Source: CAWACP01 sp963780655
GTDB taxonomy: Bacteria; Acidobacteriota; Terriglobia; Bryobacterales; Bryobacteraceae
NCBI GenBank assembly: GCA_963780655.1
Contig: CAWACP010000010.1
Coordinates: 1 to 64,000, forward strand
DNA length: 64,000 bases
Direction of reading: 5' to 3'
Below the pieces are notes generated by a model. The model searched no databases, was not told where the DNA came from, and saw only the letters and a program-made list of their open reading frames with translations. Positions 31,712 to 39,841 of the stretch are shown in pieces (position 1 is the first letter of the stretch; each line of letters begins with the position of its first letter). Both the position numbers and the translations under genes were made by a program.

Positions 31712-33349
31712 CTACTGGTTCGCGGCTTTTCCGCCCGGTTCGTCAGCCAGCGCCTTCCGCGCCTGTTCCTGCGCTTTCGCCGATGCGCCGTTCGCTTCGA
31801 GCGCCGAGCGATAGTATTTCACAGCCTTATCCGTGTCGCCCTGCGCATCGAAAAGCCGTCCGAGATAATAGCAGGCCCACGACCGCGTCTCGCCATCCGG
31901 AGACTGCCCCAGGCTGCGCTGGAACAAATCGAGCGCCGAGTCCGGATGGTTCTGCAGAACTGCGATCCTCGCCAGTCCGTAATACGCGCGCGCGTGCAGC
32001 TCCGGCGCGGGCGGCTGCTCCAGCACCTTCAGATATGCCTGCCGCGCCGGCTCCAGTTGCCGCTTGCTCGAGAGGTCTTCCGCTTCCAGCAGCAGTTTCT
32101 CCGCCGGATTGATCTCCGGCTGCCGCGCCGCCGTGATCTCCAGCGGCGGGTTCCTGCGCTCGGTCGCGAAATCCACCGTCGCCAGCCGCTTCCGCTCCGC
32201 CTTCACGTTGATGCCGCCGATCAGATCCGGATAGTACACGCGCATCGACTCCTGCTGCGCCTCATACTTCACCAGGCCCTCATAGAATGCCGGCGCCAGC
32301 ACGAAGCCCTCGCGCGTTGCATCGTTGAGACGTTCCTGCCGCTTCGCCTCGCCGGTAGTGAGTCTCGCCTCCACGGCCCTGATCAGCGATTCGGTTGTCA
32401 GCAGCCAGAAATCCGTCTTGTACCTCGGGTCGAGCGCCGGAGCGGGCCGCGCCATTTCCAGCAGCTCCTGTTTTTCGTCCAGCCTCGCCGCGTACCGGAT
32501 GGACAAAGGATCGAGCAGATAATGCAGGTACGCGTGGCGCACCTCCCGCACCTGCTGCGCGATCAGCTCTCTGGTGCGCTCGGGAGTGTCGGCGATCGCC
32601 GGCGTTACCACCACCCACGTGTCGTACTGGTAACTGCGCGACTGCGTCTGGCCGGGAACGCCCAGCAAATCGATGTACACCTGAAAACGCCGGCCGAGCA
32701 GACCGCCCGTCGCATTGCGCAGATACGCGTTCGCCTCGAGTACAGCGCGGGAGATGGGCGAGTGGTAGAGCTCGATCGCCTGGTCGAAGGCCGGCTGCGC
32801 CTCCTTCCAGAGTTCCGCAATCTTCGCTTCCTTATAGAACCGCGGAAGGATTTCCGGCAACCCCGCCAGTTCCACCACGTCCGGCGCCCGTTTATTCGGA
32901 TCGAGCCGGTAATCGAAATCCGGAGGCCCGCTAAGGGACAACGCCAGCGAGATGTACTGGCTCACGTTCTGCACCGGATCCTTCAGCGTGTGCAGCCGGT
33001 AGAACGTCCGCAGTTCGGTGAGAGAGGGCGTGTCCAGACCGGCGAGCCGTTTCCGGACAGCCGCGCGCAACGGGAATGCCGACGGCGAGTTCGCACCCGT
33101 ATCGAAGCCCGCGGCGTTGATGGCCGCGAACACCGTAAACAGCGTCTCGCTCGCGTCGAGCTGGCCTTCTTTCTGTTGCTCGGGAGTCCCCCGCAGCAGC
33201 GCCGCGTCCGGCGAAACGGGCTCGGGAGATTTGGGCTGATCGTGCGGCGGCAGGTGAATCGGAACGGTCACCGTTCCTGGCTGCTGCTGTGCAATCGCGG
33301 CGAAACTGGCGGAGAAGCAGATGAGAAATGCGGTCTGGAAACGGGTCAA
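31712..33349 (-). CDS. Exported protein with C-terminal TPR repeats, unknown function
   Basis: 545 residues with a signal peptide ('TRFQTAFLICFSASFAAIAQ'). The central part (~90-400) is one globular domain I cannot name; it contains 'RTRELIAQQVREVRHAYLHYLLDPLSIRYA', a pattern seen in secreted proteins that resemble gluzincin peptidases without HExxH. The last ~120 residues are TPR-like: 'AEDLSSKRQLEPARQAYLKVLEQPPAPELHARAYYGLARIAVLQNHPDSALDLFQRSLG' and 'YYLGRLFDAQGDTDKAVKYYRSALEA'. Probably periplasmic and structural or assembly-related. Confidence 0.75.
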   Translation of the reverse strand: MTRFQTAFLICFSASFAAIAQQQPGTVTVPIHLPPHDQPKSPEPVSPDAALLRGTPEQQKEGQLDASETLFTVFAAINAAGFDTGANSPSAFPLRAAVRKRLAGLDTPSLTELRTFYRLHTLKDPVQNVSQYISLALSLSGPPDFDYRLDPNKRAPDVVELAGLPEILPRFYKEAKIAELWKEAQPAFDQAIELYHSPISRAVLEANAYLRNATGGLLGRRFQVYIDLLGVPGQTQSRSYQYDTWVVVTPAIADTPERTRELIAQQVREVRHAYLHYLLDPLSIRYAARLDEKQELLEMARPAPALDPRYKTDFWLLTTESLIRAVEARLTTGEAKRQERLNDATREGFVLAPAFYEGLVKYEAQQESMRVYYPDLIGGINVKAERKRLATVDFATERRNPPLEITAARQPEINPAEKLLLEAEDLSSKRQLEPARQAYLKVLEQPPAPELHARAYYGLARIAVLQNHPDSALDLFQRSLGQSPDGETRSWACYYLGRLFDAQGDTDKAVKYYRSALEANGASAKAQEQARKALADEPGGKAANQ

Positions 33350-33395
33350 ACGGCCTTCCTGAACCAGCGGAAGTTATCTTAAGTGTAACACCGGA

Positions 33396-33438
33396 GTGGG
33401 GCAGGCCCCCCGGCCTGCGGCGGACGCCCCCGTCCGCC
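33396..33438. repeat. GC-rich palindromic repeat (type 2)
   Basis: GTGGGGCAGGCCCCCCGGCC, TGCGGCGGACGCCCCCGTCC: two hairpins as in the other type 2 copies. It lies between two minus-strand genes. Confidence 0.75.
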
Positions 33439-33465
33439 CAAACACGGCGCGCGCGCGGTGAATCT

Positions 33466-35901
33466 TCACCACTGCGTGATCGCCGGCTGCGGATCGAAAT
33501 CGTACCCGCGCCGGGACCCCAGCATCAGCTTCTCGTGCTGCTTGGCGCCGTACATGCGCCGGTCTGCCTCGCTCAGCAACTGCTCCGCGTCGGTTCCGTC
33601 TTCCGGGAAGAATGCATGCCCAATGCTCAGAGACAGCACGTCTTCCTTGCATACTTCGTTGCCCGCCTCCGCGGTCAACACGCGCAGCCGCTGAATCGTT
33701 GCCGGCAGCGCGTCCGCCTTTATGCCCGGCATCACCAGCACGAACTCGTCTCCGCCCATGCGCGCCACGTAGTCGTATTCGCGGCAGCATTCCTTTAACT
33801 TCACGGCCACGGCCCGCAGCACCCGATTGCCTTCCAGATGTCCAAATCTGTCGTTCACCTGCTTGAACCCGTTCAGGTCGCACACCAGAACAACCACCGG
33901 CGTGTTCTGCCGCCGGCAGCGCGATATTTCGGCGTCCAGATGCAGGAACAGCGAGCGCGCATTCGGCAGGCCGGTCATATAGTCGGTTGCCGCAGAGCTC
34001 TCCGCCTGCTGGTACTTCAGCGCATTCTCCACCGAAAGGGCCACCTTGGAAGCCACCGCCATCAGGATGCGCAGGTGGTCCTTGCTGAAGGCGTCCCGGT
34101 CGGCGTGATACAGCGTCATCACGCTCACCAGCCCGTTCACCCCGAGCAATGGAACAGACAGCGCCGACCGCATGGTCGTGTAGCGGGCCGGGTCGCTCAT
34201 ATACCCGGGCTCCACCGCCGGGTTGCCGTTGGCGATCGGTTTACGGTTCTCGGCCACCCAGCCGGAGAGGCCCTGTCCCATCGGGATCTCCATTGATGAG
34301 AACATGCGGGAATTCTCGCCGGTGACGTATTCGGGCCGCAGCACGTCGCCGCGCAGCATGAAGATGGCCAGCGCATCGTAGGGAATCATCCGCTTCAAAC
34401 GGATCGACAACAGCGACAGCGTCTCGTTCAGGCTGAGCGAATTGCCCAGGTCCTGCGTCAGCTCGAACAGGTTTTGCACTTCCTGCCGCGCCGCGGCGAT
34501 CGACGCAAGAAAATCCACGTGGACACTCGAGCTTGTGCCGCCGCGTTTGGTGCTCTCAAAGCCGGCGGCGGGCGCGGCGCCTCGTTCCACTCGCACGTGC
34601 GTGGAAAGCTTGGCCCTCTCAATGTCGTGCTCGCGCGCCATCCGTTCCAGTTCGAAATAGCGCTGCGTCAGCACGTTCACCACCCGCGGATCGAAGCTCA
34701 CGCCCGCTTCGGCGATGATACGCTTCATGGCCTCGTCCAGAGGAAGCGCGCGGCGGTACTGCCGGTCGGAAGCGAGCGCGTCCAGACAGTCCACGGCCGC
34801 AAGGATCCGCGCGCCGATCGGAATATCCTCGCCCTTGAGGCCATCCGGATACCCGCTGCCGTCCCAGCGCTCGTGGTGCGATCGCACGATCGGCGTTACC
34901 GGATAGGGAAACTGTACTCGTTCGAGGATCTCCGCTCCCACCACCGGGTGGATCTTCATCTTCTCGAACTCCTCGCGCGAAAGGCGGCCGGGCTTCGAGA
35001 TGATGTGTTCCGGCACCGCCAGCTTCCCAATATCATGCAGCAGAGAGGCGGCTCGCAGCGCTTCCAGTTCCGTCGCGCTCAGTCCCAGTTCCTTGCCCAG
35101 CTCGATCGCGTACACCTGCACACGCTTCAGATGATCGTGTGTGGTGTGATCCTTCGCCTCAATTGCCAGCGCCAGCGCCTCGATGGTTCTGAGGTGCAGA
35201 GACGCCATCTGCTCGGCATGCTTCTTCTCAGTTTCTATGCGCCCTACATAGAGATTCCAGGAGCGATAAATAAGGAAGCCCACCGGCGCCAGAATCAGCG
35301 ACGACTGCCAGCCGAATCCCCGGTTCGCCGCGCTGACGATGCCGGCCACGGCGGCGCCGAAGAGGTAGTACGGGAACGACCACAAATAACACTCGTGCCA
35401 GACGCGCCAGAGCGGTTTCTGCTCCGTGACCGCCATCGCTGCCGCAACCGGCATTGTGTTCATGCTGAAGAGCACTACCGCTGCCACCACCAGCATCAAC
35501 ACGTTATCGATGCGCGCGGAGCTCAGCGGACCTTCATGGCACGCCTGATAAGTAACTGCAATTGCCATGGCCGTGCAAGTCGTGGTGAAAGCGATCTGCA
35601 GCGGCGCCGGCTTTTTGCGCGTCGTCCAGACGCACTGCAGCAACGTGGCGCTCGCGCCCATCAGCAGCGTCTCCGGAAGACTGAACTGCACCACGCCGAA
35701 AAGAATGAAGAAGAACAGCGGCGACATGGAGCCGTTCACCGTCGGCAATTTCACCCGGAAGTTCGAAACAGCGAGTGAAATCGCGAAATAGCACCAGTAG
35801 GCGATCGGAGACGTCGCGTGGAAATGTGGCAGTTCCGTTAACAGAGCCAGCGATCCCAGCAGGATGATGAACGCGAGATACAGCCTGGCCTTCAGAGACA
35901 T
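33466..35901 (-). CDS. Membrane HD-GYP / GAF / GGDEF c-di-GMP protein
   Basis: 811 residues with four parts in order. (1) Residues 1-220: seven or so membrane helices of a MASE-like sensor. (2) Residues ~235-430: an HD-GYP phosphodiesterase with 'LLHDIGKLAVPEHI' (HD 289-290), 'HHERWDGSGYPDGL' (342-355). (3) Residues ~475-630: a GAF domain ('NETLSLLSIRLKRMIPYDALAIFML...SALSVPLLGVNGLVSVMTLYH'). (4) Residues ~640-800: a GGDEF cyclase with intact 'MGGDEF' (716-720) and the RxxD inhibitory site 'REYD' at 707-710, five residues ahead. Both making and breaking c-di-GMP appear possible, with membrane and GAF inputs deciding which. The gene is monocistronic. Confidence 0.93.
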   Translation of the reverse strand: MSLKARLYLAFIILLGSLALLTELPHFHATSPIAYWCYFAISLAVSNFRVKLPTVNGSMSPLFFFILFGVVQFSLPETLLMGASATLLQCVWTTRKKPAPLQIAFTTTCTAMAIAVTYQACHEGPLSSARIDNVLMLVVAAVVLFSMNTMPVAAAMAVTEQKPLWRVWHECYLWSFPYYLFGAAVAGIVSAANRGFGWQSSLILAPVGFLIYRSWNLYVGRIETEKKHAEQMASLHLRTIEALALAIEAKDHTTHDHLKRVQVYAIELGKELGLSATELEALRAASLLHDIGKLAVPEHIISKPGRLSREEFEKMKIHPVVGAEILERVQFPYPVTPIVRSHHERWDGSGYPDGLKGEDIPIGARILAAVDCLDALASDRQYRRALPLDEAMKRIIAEAGVSFDPRVVNVLTQRYFELERMAREHDIERAKLSTHVRVERGAAPAAGFESTKRGGTSSSVHVDFLASIAAARQEVQNLFELTQDLGNSLSLNETLSLLSIRLKRMIPYDALAIFMLRGDVLRPEYVTGENSRMFSSMEIPMGQGLSGWVAENRKPIANGNPAVEPGYMSDPARYTTMRSALSVPLLGVNGLVSVMTLYHADRDAFSKDHLRILMAVASKVALSVENALKYQQAESSAATDYMTGLPNARSLFLHLDAEISRCRRQNTPVVVLVCDLNGFKQVNDRFGHLEGNRVLRAVAVKLKECCREYDYVARMGGDEFVLVMPGIKADALPATIQRLRVLTAEAGNEVCKEDVLSLSIGHAFFPEDGTDAEQLLSEADRRMYGAKQHEKLMLGSRRGYDFDPQPAITQW

Positions 35902-36041
35902 CGCTAAGGTTGGTAATCGACGGTCACCCCCTGTCCCATTAGCTGCGGAAGGCTTGCGTTCCGATTTTGTACCGTACTAAAGCGGTCCGGATGCCGCGCC
36001 TAAGCCAGATCACCTGGCACTCGGCAACGCTAAACGTTAAC

Positions 36042-36068
36042 TGAGCCGCGACCGTGAGGGAGCGGTAA
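36042..36068 (+). repeat. Type 3 repeat
   Basis: TGAGCCGCGACCGTGAGGGA plus GCGGTAA, ending at the base before the stop codon of the DCC-LMF gene on the other strand. Confidence 0.8.
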
Positions 36069-37856
36069 TTACTGTCCCTTTCGAACGTCTTCCAGCGAAA
36101 TCTGCGGGAAATACACTCCTTTGGGATCGCGCCGCCACCATTCGCCCGTTCGCCGCCGCGTTGCAAAGTCGGTGAAGTTGTACTCGTACAGGATCGCGCG
36201 CACGTAGCGCGGCGGGGTCTTGCCGAACGGCGTGCGTTCCAGCAGCGCCGTCACCTCAGGCGAACCCTGCAGCAGACGCACCAGCAGGTTCATGAACCAG
36301 GGATTGCTGCGATAGTCGCCCAGAGCCGCGAACCACATCTGCCAGTCGAGCCGCGGCTGATGCGGCGCCACCCACGGCGGACTCCGTTTCAGATCGCCAG
36401 GCTTGTAGCGGAAAGCGTAGTCCACCCACGTCGCGCCGTCGTTCGAACCCTGCACGATGATCTCGGGACGCGTGGTGGTCATCATCGCGAAGAGTCCGTA
36501 GCTGTTCACGATGCCGAAAGGCGCCGTGAACCGCATCAGCGCGGCGAAGGGCTGCGGCGCCGAGCCTCGAAACAGAGCGATGAACTGGCCGACGTTCAGC
36601 GCCAGCAGCACGGCAGCCACCATGGCGGCGATTCGCCTCAGCCGCATCCCGGCCGGCCGTGCGGATGTTGCCGAGCGCGGCCTTCGCCACGCCCGATCGT
36701 CCAGCAACAGCAAACACAGCGCAATCGCCAGAAGGTTAAAGAATGCGTAGTTGCCGGTGAGCAGTATATCGACCTGCAACAGAATCAGCAGCGCGGCGCC
36801 GAGATAACGCAGCCTGCGCGGCAGGAAGATGAGGAGCGGCGCGCCCAGTTCGATGACGAATACCCCGGCCGTCGACGCCTGCTGGAACCACAGCGGGAGC
36901 TTGTCGGCGTACCAGGCCAGCGGCGTCGGCAGTGGCTGCGTGTGGTAATGGAACGTGAGCGCCGTCAGGTTGCGCCACGTCGGATCGTGGCTGAGCAGCT
37001 TCACTGCGCCCGAAAAGAACATCAGGCGGAACAACAGCAGTTTCGCCATCCAGCGGATGCCTGGCGAGAGCCCCACAAAAATGGCGAGGAAGCCTGTCTC
37101 CAGTAGCAGCAGGTCCCACTGAAACTCCATGAAATCCTGACCGGCCGTGCACACCGACAGATAAAGGACAAAAAGCGCCACGAACGCGAGCCGGCGCGCC
37201 ACGCCCGTAGTCACCGCCGCAATCACCGCAATAATCGCGCCCGCCGCGGGCAGCCACACGATGGCCGCATCGCTCGAGTTCCACCAGAACAACGTCGGCG
37301 CCAGCCGCCATACCGCGCCGCCATATGCGGAATGCACCGCGCCCAGAAAAGGCGCCAGCGGAAGGATGCCGTTCGCGCCGATGAGCCCGCGCGCCTGCAC
37401 CGCGAAAGACCAGAACGCCGCCAGATAGATGAGCGCCAGTCCGCGCAGGAAAACGTTCTCACTGAACGCGTACCTCGCCGGGTGGACCTCCCTGCCCCAC
37501 AGCAGCCGCGTCGCGTGGTACGCCAGGCCGCGATGCGCCGAAATGAACGCGTACAAGGACTCTTCCACCCGGGCAAGGCCGGGAATGGTCTCGTAGGTCC
37601 CCAGCGCCCACGCCCTGCCCGGCGCCATCGCAGCAATGCGGCACACCGCCCGCGCGCCGCTCTCCACCGTGCCGTCCGGCAACACCAGTTGCACGGATTT
37701 GTCGAATTGCTTGGGATCGATCTGCGGATGGTCGGCGGCGGCTTCCTGCGAGGGCGCCCAGGCGAGACGGTCGCCTGTAAGCTCCTTCCCGTACTCCACC
37801 CAGATGCGGCAGAACCCGCAATTGCCGTCGTAGATGACCAGCGGCCGGTCGGCCAT
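36069..37856 (-). CDS. DCC-domain / lipase maturation factor fusion membrane protein
   Basis: 595 residues. The first ~120 residues are a DUF393/DCC thiol-disulfide domain: 'LVIYDGNCGFCRIWVEYG' with Cys13 and Cys16, then 'WAPSQEAAADHP' and 'GARAVCRIAAMAPG'. The remainder is a polytopic membrane protein with the lipase-maturation-factor pattern: 'FWSFAVQARGLIGANGILP', 'FMEFQWDLLLLETGFLAIF', 'FRLMFFSGAVKLLSHDPTWRNLTALTFHYHTQPLPTPLAWYADKLP' and, near the end, 'PHQPRLDWQMWFAALG' and 'NPWFMNLLVRLLQGSPEVTALLE'. In animals LMF1 supports folding of secreted lipases and their disulfides. A fused thioredoxin-like domain suggests membrane disulfide handling here, which is inference. Confidence 0.88.
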   Translation of the reverse strand: MADRPLVIYDGNCGFCRIWVEYGKELTGDRLAWAPSQEAAADHPQIDPKQFDKSVQLVLPDGTVESGARAVCRIAAMAPGRAWALGTYETIPGLARVEESLYAFISAHRGLAYHATRLLWGREVHPARYAFSENVFLRGLALIYLAAFWSFAVQARGLIGANGILPLAPFLGAVHSAYGGAVWRLAPTLFWWNSSDAAIVWLPAAGAIIAVIAAVTTGVARRLAFVALFVLYLSVCTAGQDFMEFQWDLLLLETGFLAIFVGLSPGIRWMAKLLLFRLMFFSGAVKLLSHDPTWRNLTALTFHYHTQPLPTPLAWYADKLPLWFQQASTAGVFVIELGAPLLIFLPRRLRYLGAALLILLQVDILLTGNYAFFNLLAIALCLLLLDDRAWRRPRSATSARPAGMRLRRIAAMVAAVLLALNVGQFIALFRGSAPQPFAALMRFTAPFGIVNSYGLFAMMTTTRPEIIVQGSNDGATWVDYAFRYKPGDLKRSPPWVAPHQPRLDWQMWFAALGDYRSNPWFMNLLVRLLQGSPEVTALLERTPFGKTPPRYVRAILYEYNFTDFATRRRTGEWWRRDPKGVYFPQISLEDVRKGQ

Positions 37857-37871
37857 GGCTTCAGGATAACG

Positions 37872-37896
37872 AGCGTGACACCGTATCTGTCACGCT
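37872..37896. promoter_or_regulatory. 25-bp palindrome AGCGTGACA-N7-TGTCACGCT
   Basis: Perfect 9-base arms with a 7-base spacer, placed between the divergent DCC-LMF (37856, minus) and lipoprotein (37910, plus) genes. It has the same half-site and spacer length as the site at 25950-25970. Confidence 0.6.
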
Positions 37897-37909
37897 GCGT
37901 CCAACAAAC

Positions 37910-38188
37910 ATGAGACGCTTGTCCGCCGGTTTCGCGACCATGGTCATCGCGGTTACATTCAGCGCCTGTTCACAGACGGATAATGAGCGCGCGCGGCGCA
38001 AGGGTGACGAAGCAAAGCAGCAGCTTCATGAGGATCTGGGGAAAGCCAAAGAGGATCTCAGCAAAGGCAGCCGCCAGGCCCGCGAGGACCTGCGCAAGGC
38101 CGACGACGCGCTGACCAGAAACGCCGAGAAGTTCAAGCACGACGTCAACAAAGACGTCAACAAAGCGACCGACGACACCCACCGCTGA
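37910..38188 (+). CDS. Small charged coiled-coil lipoprotein
   Basis: 92 residues. Signal peptide with lipobox-like end 'MVIAVTFSAC' (Cys 20). The mature part is a continuous, very charged helix ('RRKGDEAKQQLHEDLGKAKEDLSKGSRQAREDLRKADDALTRNAEKF') with a ~7-residue spacing of Leu and Ala, so an extended coiled coil at the membrane. Function unknown. It shares a divergent promoter region, with a perfect 25-bp palindrome, with the DCC-LMF gene. Confidence 0.7.
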   Translation: MRRLSAGFATMVIAVTFSACSQTDNERARRKGDEAKQQLHEDLGKAKEDLSKGSRQAREDLRKADDALTRNAEKFKHDVNKDVNKATDDTHR

Positions 38189-38194
38189 GCGACA

Positions 38195-38218
38195 GTAGAG
38201 CGGACTTTCAGCCTGCAT
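38195..38218. repeat. Type 1 palindromic repeat (imperfect)
   Basis: GTAGAGCGGACTTTCAGCCT plus GCAT; the left arm is degenerate compared with the other copies. It lies 6 bp after the lipoprotein stop, between convergent genes. Confidence 0.7.
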
Positions 38219-38241
38219 TCCATTTCCGTCGTCAGCGCCCG

Positions 38242-39213
38242 CTACCGCCTCTCGCTGACCAGCGCGCGATTATCAAACGCGAGTTTCCGCGGAATCTCCT
38301 CGGGATAAAGCGTTGCCCCGATGTCTCCGGGAAAGTGCTCCCGTCCACGGAAGTGCAGCCCCGCCAGGTACACCACGGTCGCGGTGCACAACACCAGAGG
38401 ATGCACCGCCACGGCCGCCGCCGGCAGCGTGTACTCGGGCCCGTGAAAGAACGATTCCACCACGCCGCGGATCGGCCGGCTCCTCGGCAGCCCCGGAACC
38501 TGCGGGATCACCCACGCGCGAAAACCCGTCTCCGGATGACGCTGCCCATACCGAATCAAAGATCGCGCCAGTTGTTTCGGAGTCTCCAGGCCGAGGTCCC
38601 GAACGTAACTGCGGCTGACCGCGTCCCGATAGTAAACCCTGATCACCTGGCTGGAGAACCCGGCGCAGTTACTGAACAGCAGGTTGAAGTGAGGCTTATT
38701 TGCGGCGGCGTTGAACTCCTCAATCAGCCGGTCGTCCTGGTCGGCGGTCGTATCCATCTCGAGGACATAAATCCGCCGGTCATAAGACGACCCGATCAGT
38801 TGGATCCAGTTTCCTTCCGGCATTCGTCCGCCATCGGCGTCGGGAACGATCTCGCGCAGGTGGCCGCGCCGGTAACGATCGCGCAGCGCCGCCACGGAAC
38901 GGGCGTCCGCGATCGCCGGCATCTGGCTCGGTTCGTCCACCGCGTACAGGTACGGGAACAGCGGGATAGCCATCCAGTCGTAGCCGCCCACCTTGTCGTA
39001 ACGGCTGATAACGACGCCGGGTTCATCGCCTTGACAGCGGCGCAGAGTCACCGGAGAGGCCGCGCACACCCGCGAAAGGTACACGGCGGCGTGCCCGGTA
39101 GGATTGAATTTGCCGAAATAGGCGAACGGCTCTTCCAGCAACAGAGCCATTTCACCGCGCGCGCTCGCGCCGGATGCGACAAGCGCCAAAAGGACAACAC
39201 TACCGGACCTCAC
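38242..39213 (-). CDS. Exported protein with permuted NlpC/P60-like residues, unknown
   Basis: 323 residues, GTG start, signal peptide ending 'ASGASARG'. 'FNPTGHAAVYLSRVC' early in the mature protein gives a His followed by a strand. 'HFNLLFSNCAGFSSQVIRVYY' (~170-190) gives a Cys after Asn at the start of a helix. This His-then-Cys order with an 'NC' helix start is that of circularly permuted NlpC/P60 (LRAT- or DUF4105-like) papain-fold proteins. A thiol hydrolase or acyltransferase in the periplasm is therefore possible, but that is inference. One hydrophobic helix near residue 270 ('AVAVHPLVLCTATVVYLAGL') would hold it to a membrane. Confidence 0.65.
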   Translation of the reverse strand: MRSGSVVLLALVASGASARGEMALLLEEPFAYFGKFNPTGHAAVYLSRVCAASPVTLRRCQGDEPGVVISRYDKVGGYDWMAIPLFPYLYAVDEPSQMPAIADARSVAALRDRYRRGHLREIVPDADGGRMPEGNWIQLIGSSYDRRIYVLEMDTTADQDDRLIEEFNAAANKPHFNLLFSNCAGFSSQVIRVYYRDAVSRSYVRDLGLETPKQLARSLIRYGQRHPETGFRAWVIPQVPGLPRSRPIRGVVESFFHGPEYTLPAAAVAVHPLVLCTATVVYLAGLHFRGREHFPGDIGATLYPEEIPRKLAFDNRALVSERR

Positions 39214-39317
39214 AACTCTGTTGACGCGGAAACGATCGGTTCGGCTTCAACGTGTGTAACCGTTCGCGCTTGCGCGAAATTAAAGAAAAGTAAAGAGGGA
39301 CGTCTTCGGAGATGCGG

Positions 39318-39767
39318 TCAGGTATCCGAATGCGTCACTGTGTATGCGCGCGATTTGGCGGCCTCGCGAAGCGCTTCACGGCGGCGCGCCAGAACTGCTT
39401 CCGCATCGGGCGCGGACATCACCACTGCTTCTATGTGCGCGCAAAATCCCGGTTCTCTGGCTGCTGCCCGCAGTTCGGCAAGGTACGGCTGAATCTTGCT
39501 GAACGTAGCGAAGATCTCGCCGTGCGCCGCGTGGAATGCGTCAGCGTCAACGGCGCCGCTGGTCACCAGCGACGCCGCCATGTCCCAGTAGCTGATTACC
39601 ATGCGGAACGCCGCGTTACGTTCACCGCTCACCTGCGCCATCAGATCGCTGAAGCTGACGGGGTTGAAGTCGCCCACAAACCATGCCCGCGCCTCTCGCA
39701 GCACCCGCTCGCGTCTGAGGTCGAATAAGTAGAGATTCAATTGCGCGCTTTCAAAAGGGGTCGGCAT
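39318..39767 (-). CDS. Hypothetical soluble helical protein
   Basis: 149 residues from ATG 39767; an upstream extension is open but includes repeat-derived sequence, so I reject it. 'PFESAQLNLYLFDLRRERVLREARAWFVGDFNPVSFSDLMAQVSGERNAAFRMVISYWDMAASLVTSGAVDADAFHAAHGEIFATFSKI' is a pattern I have seen only as a conserved hypothetical of soil bacteria. No signal peptide or membrane helix. Function unknown. Confidence 0.7.
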   Translation of the reverse strand: MPTPFESAQLNLYLFDLRRERVLREARAWFVGDFNPVSFSDLMAQVSGERNAAFRMVISYWDMAASLVTSGAVDADAFHAAHGEIFATFSKIQPYLAELRAAAREPGFCAHIEAVVMSAPDAEAVLARRREALREAAKSRAYTVTHSDT

Positions 39768-39811
39768 CTCGGTCCTCGCAGTCTCGCCTCGCAATGTGTT
39801 GAGCAGCCATG

Positions 39812-39837
39812 GTGGCGCAGGCGGTTTTGCCTGCGTC
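39812..39837. repeat. Type 1-like repeat (GCGCAGGC variant)
   Basis: GTGGCGCAGGCGGTTTTGCC plus TGCGTC: arms GCAGGC and GCCTGC around GGTTTT. It lies between two minus-strand genes and ends 4 bp before the oligopeptidase stop. Confidence 0.7.
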
Positions 39838-39841
39838 GCGC

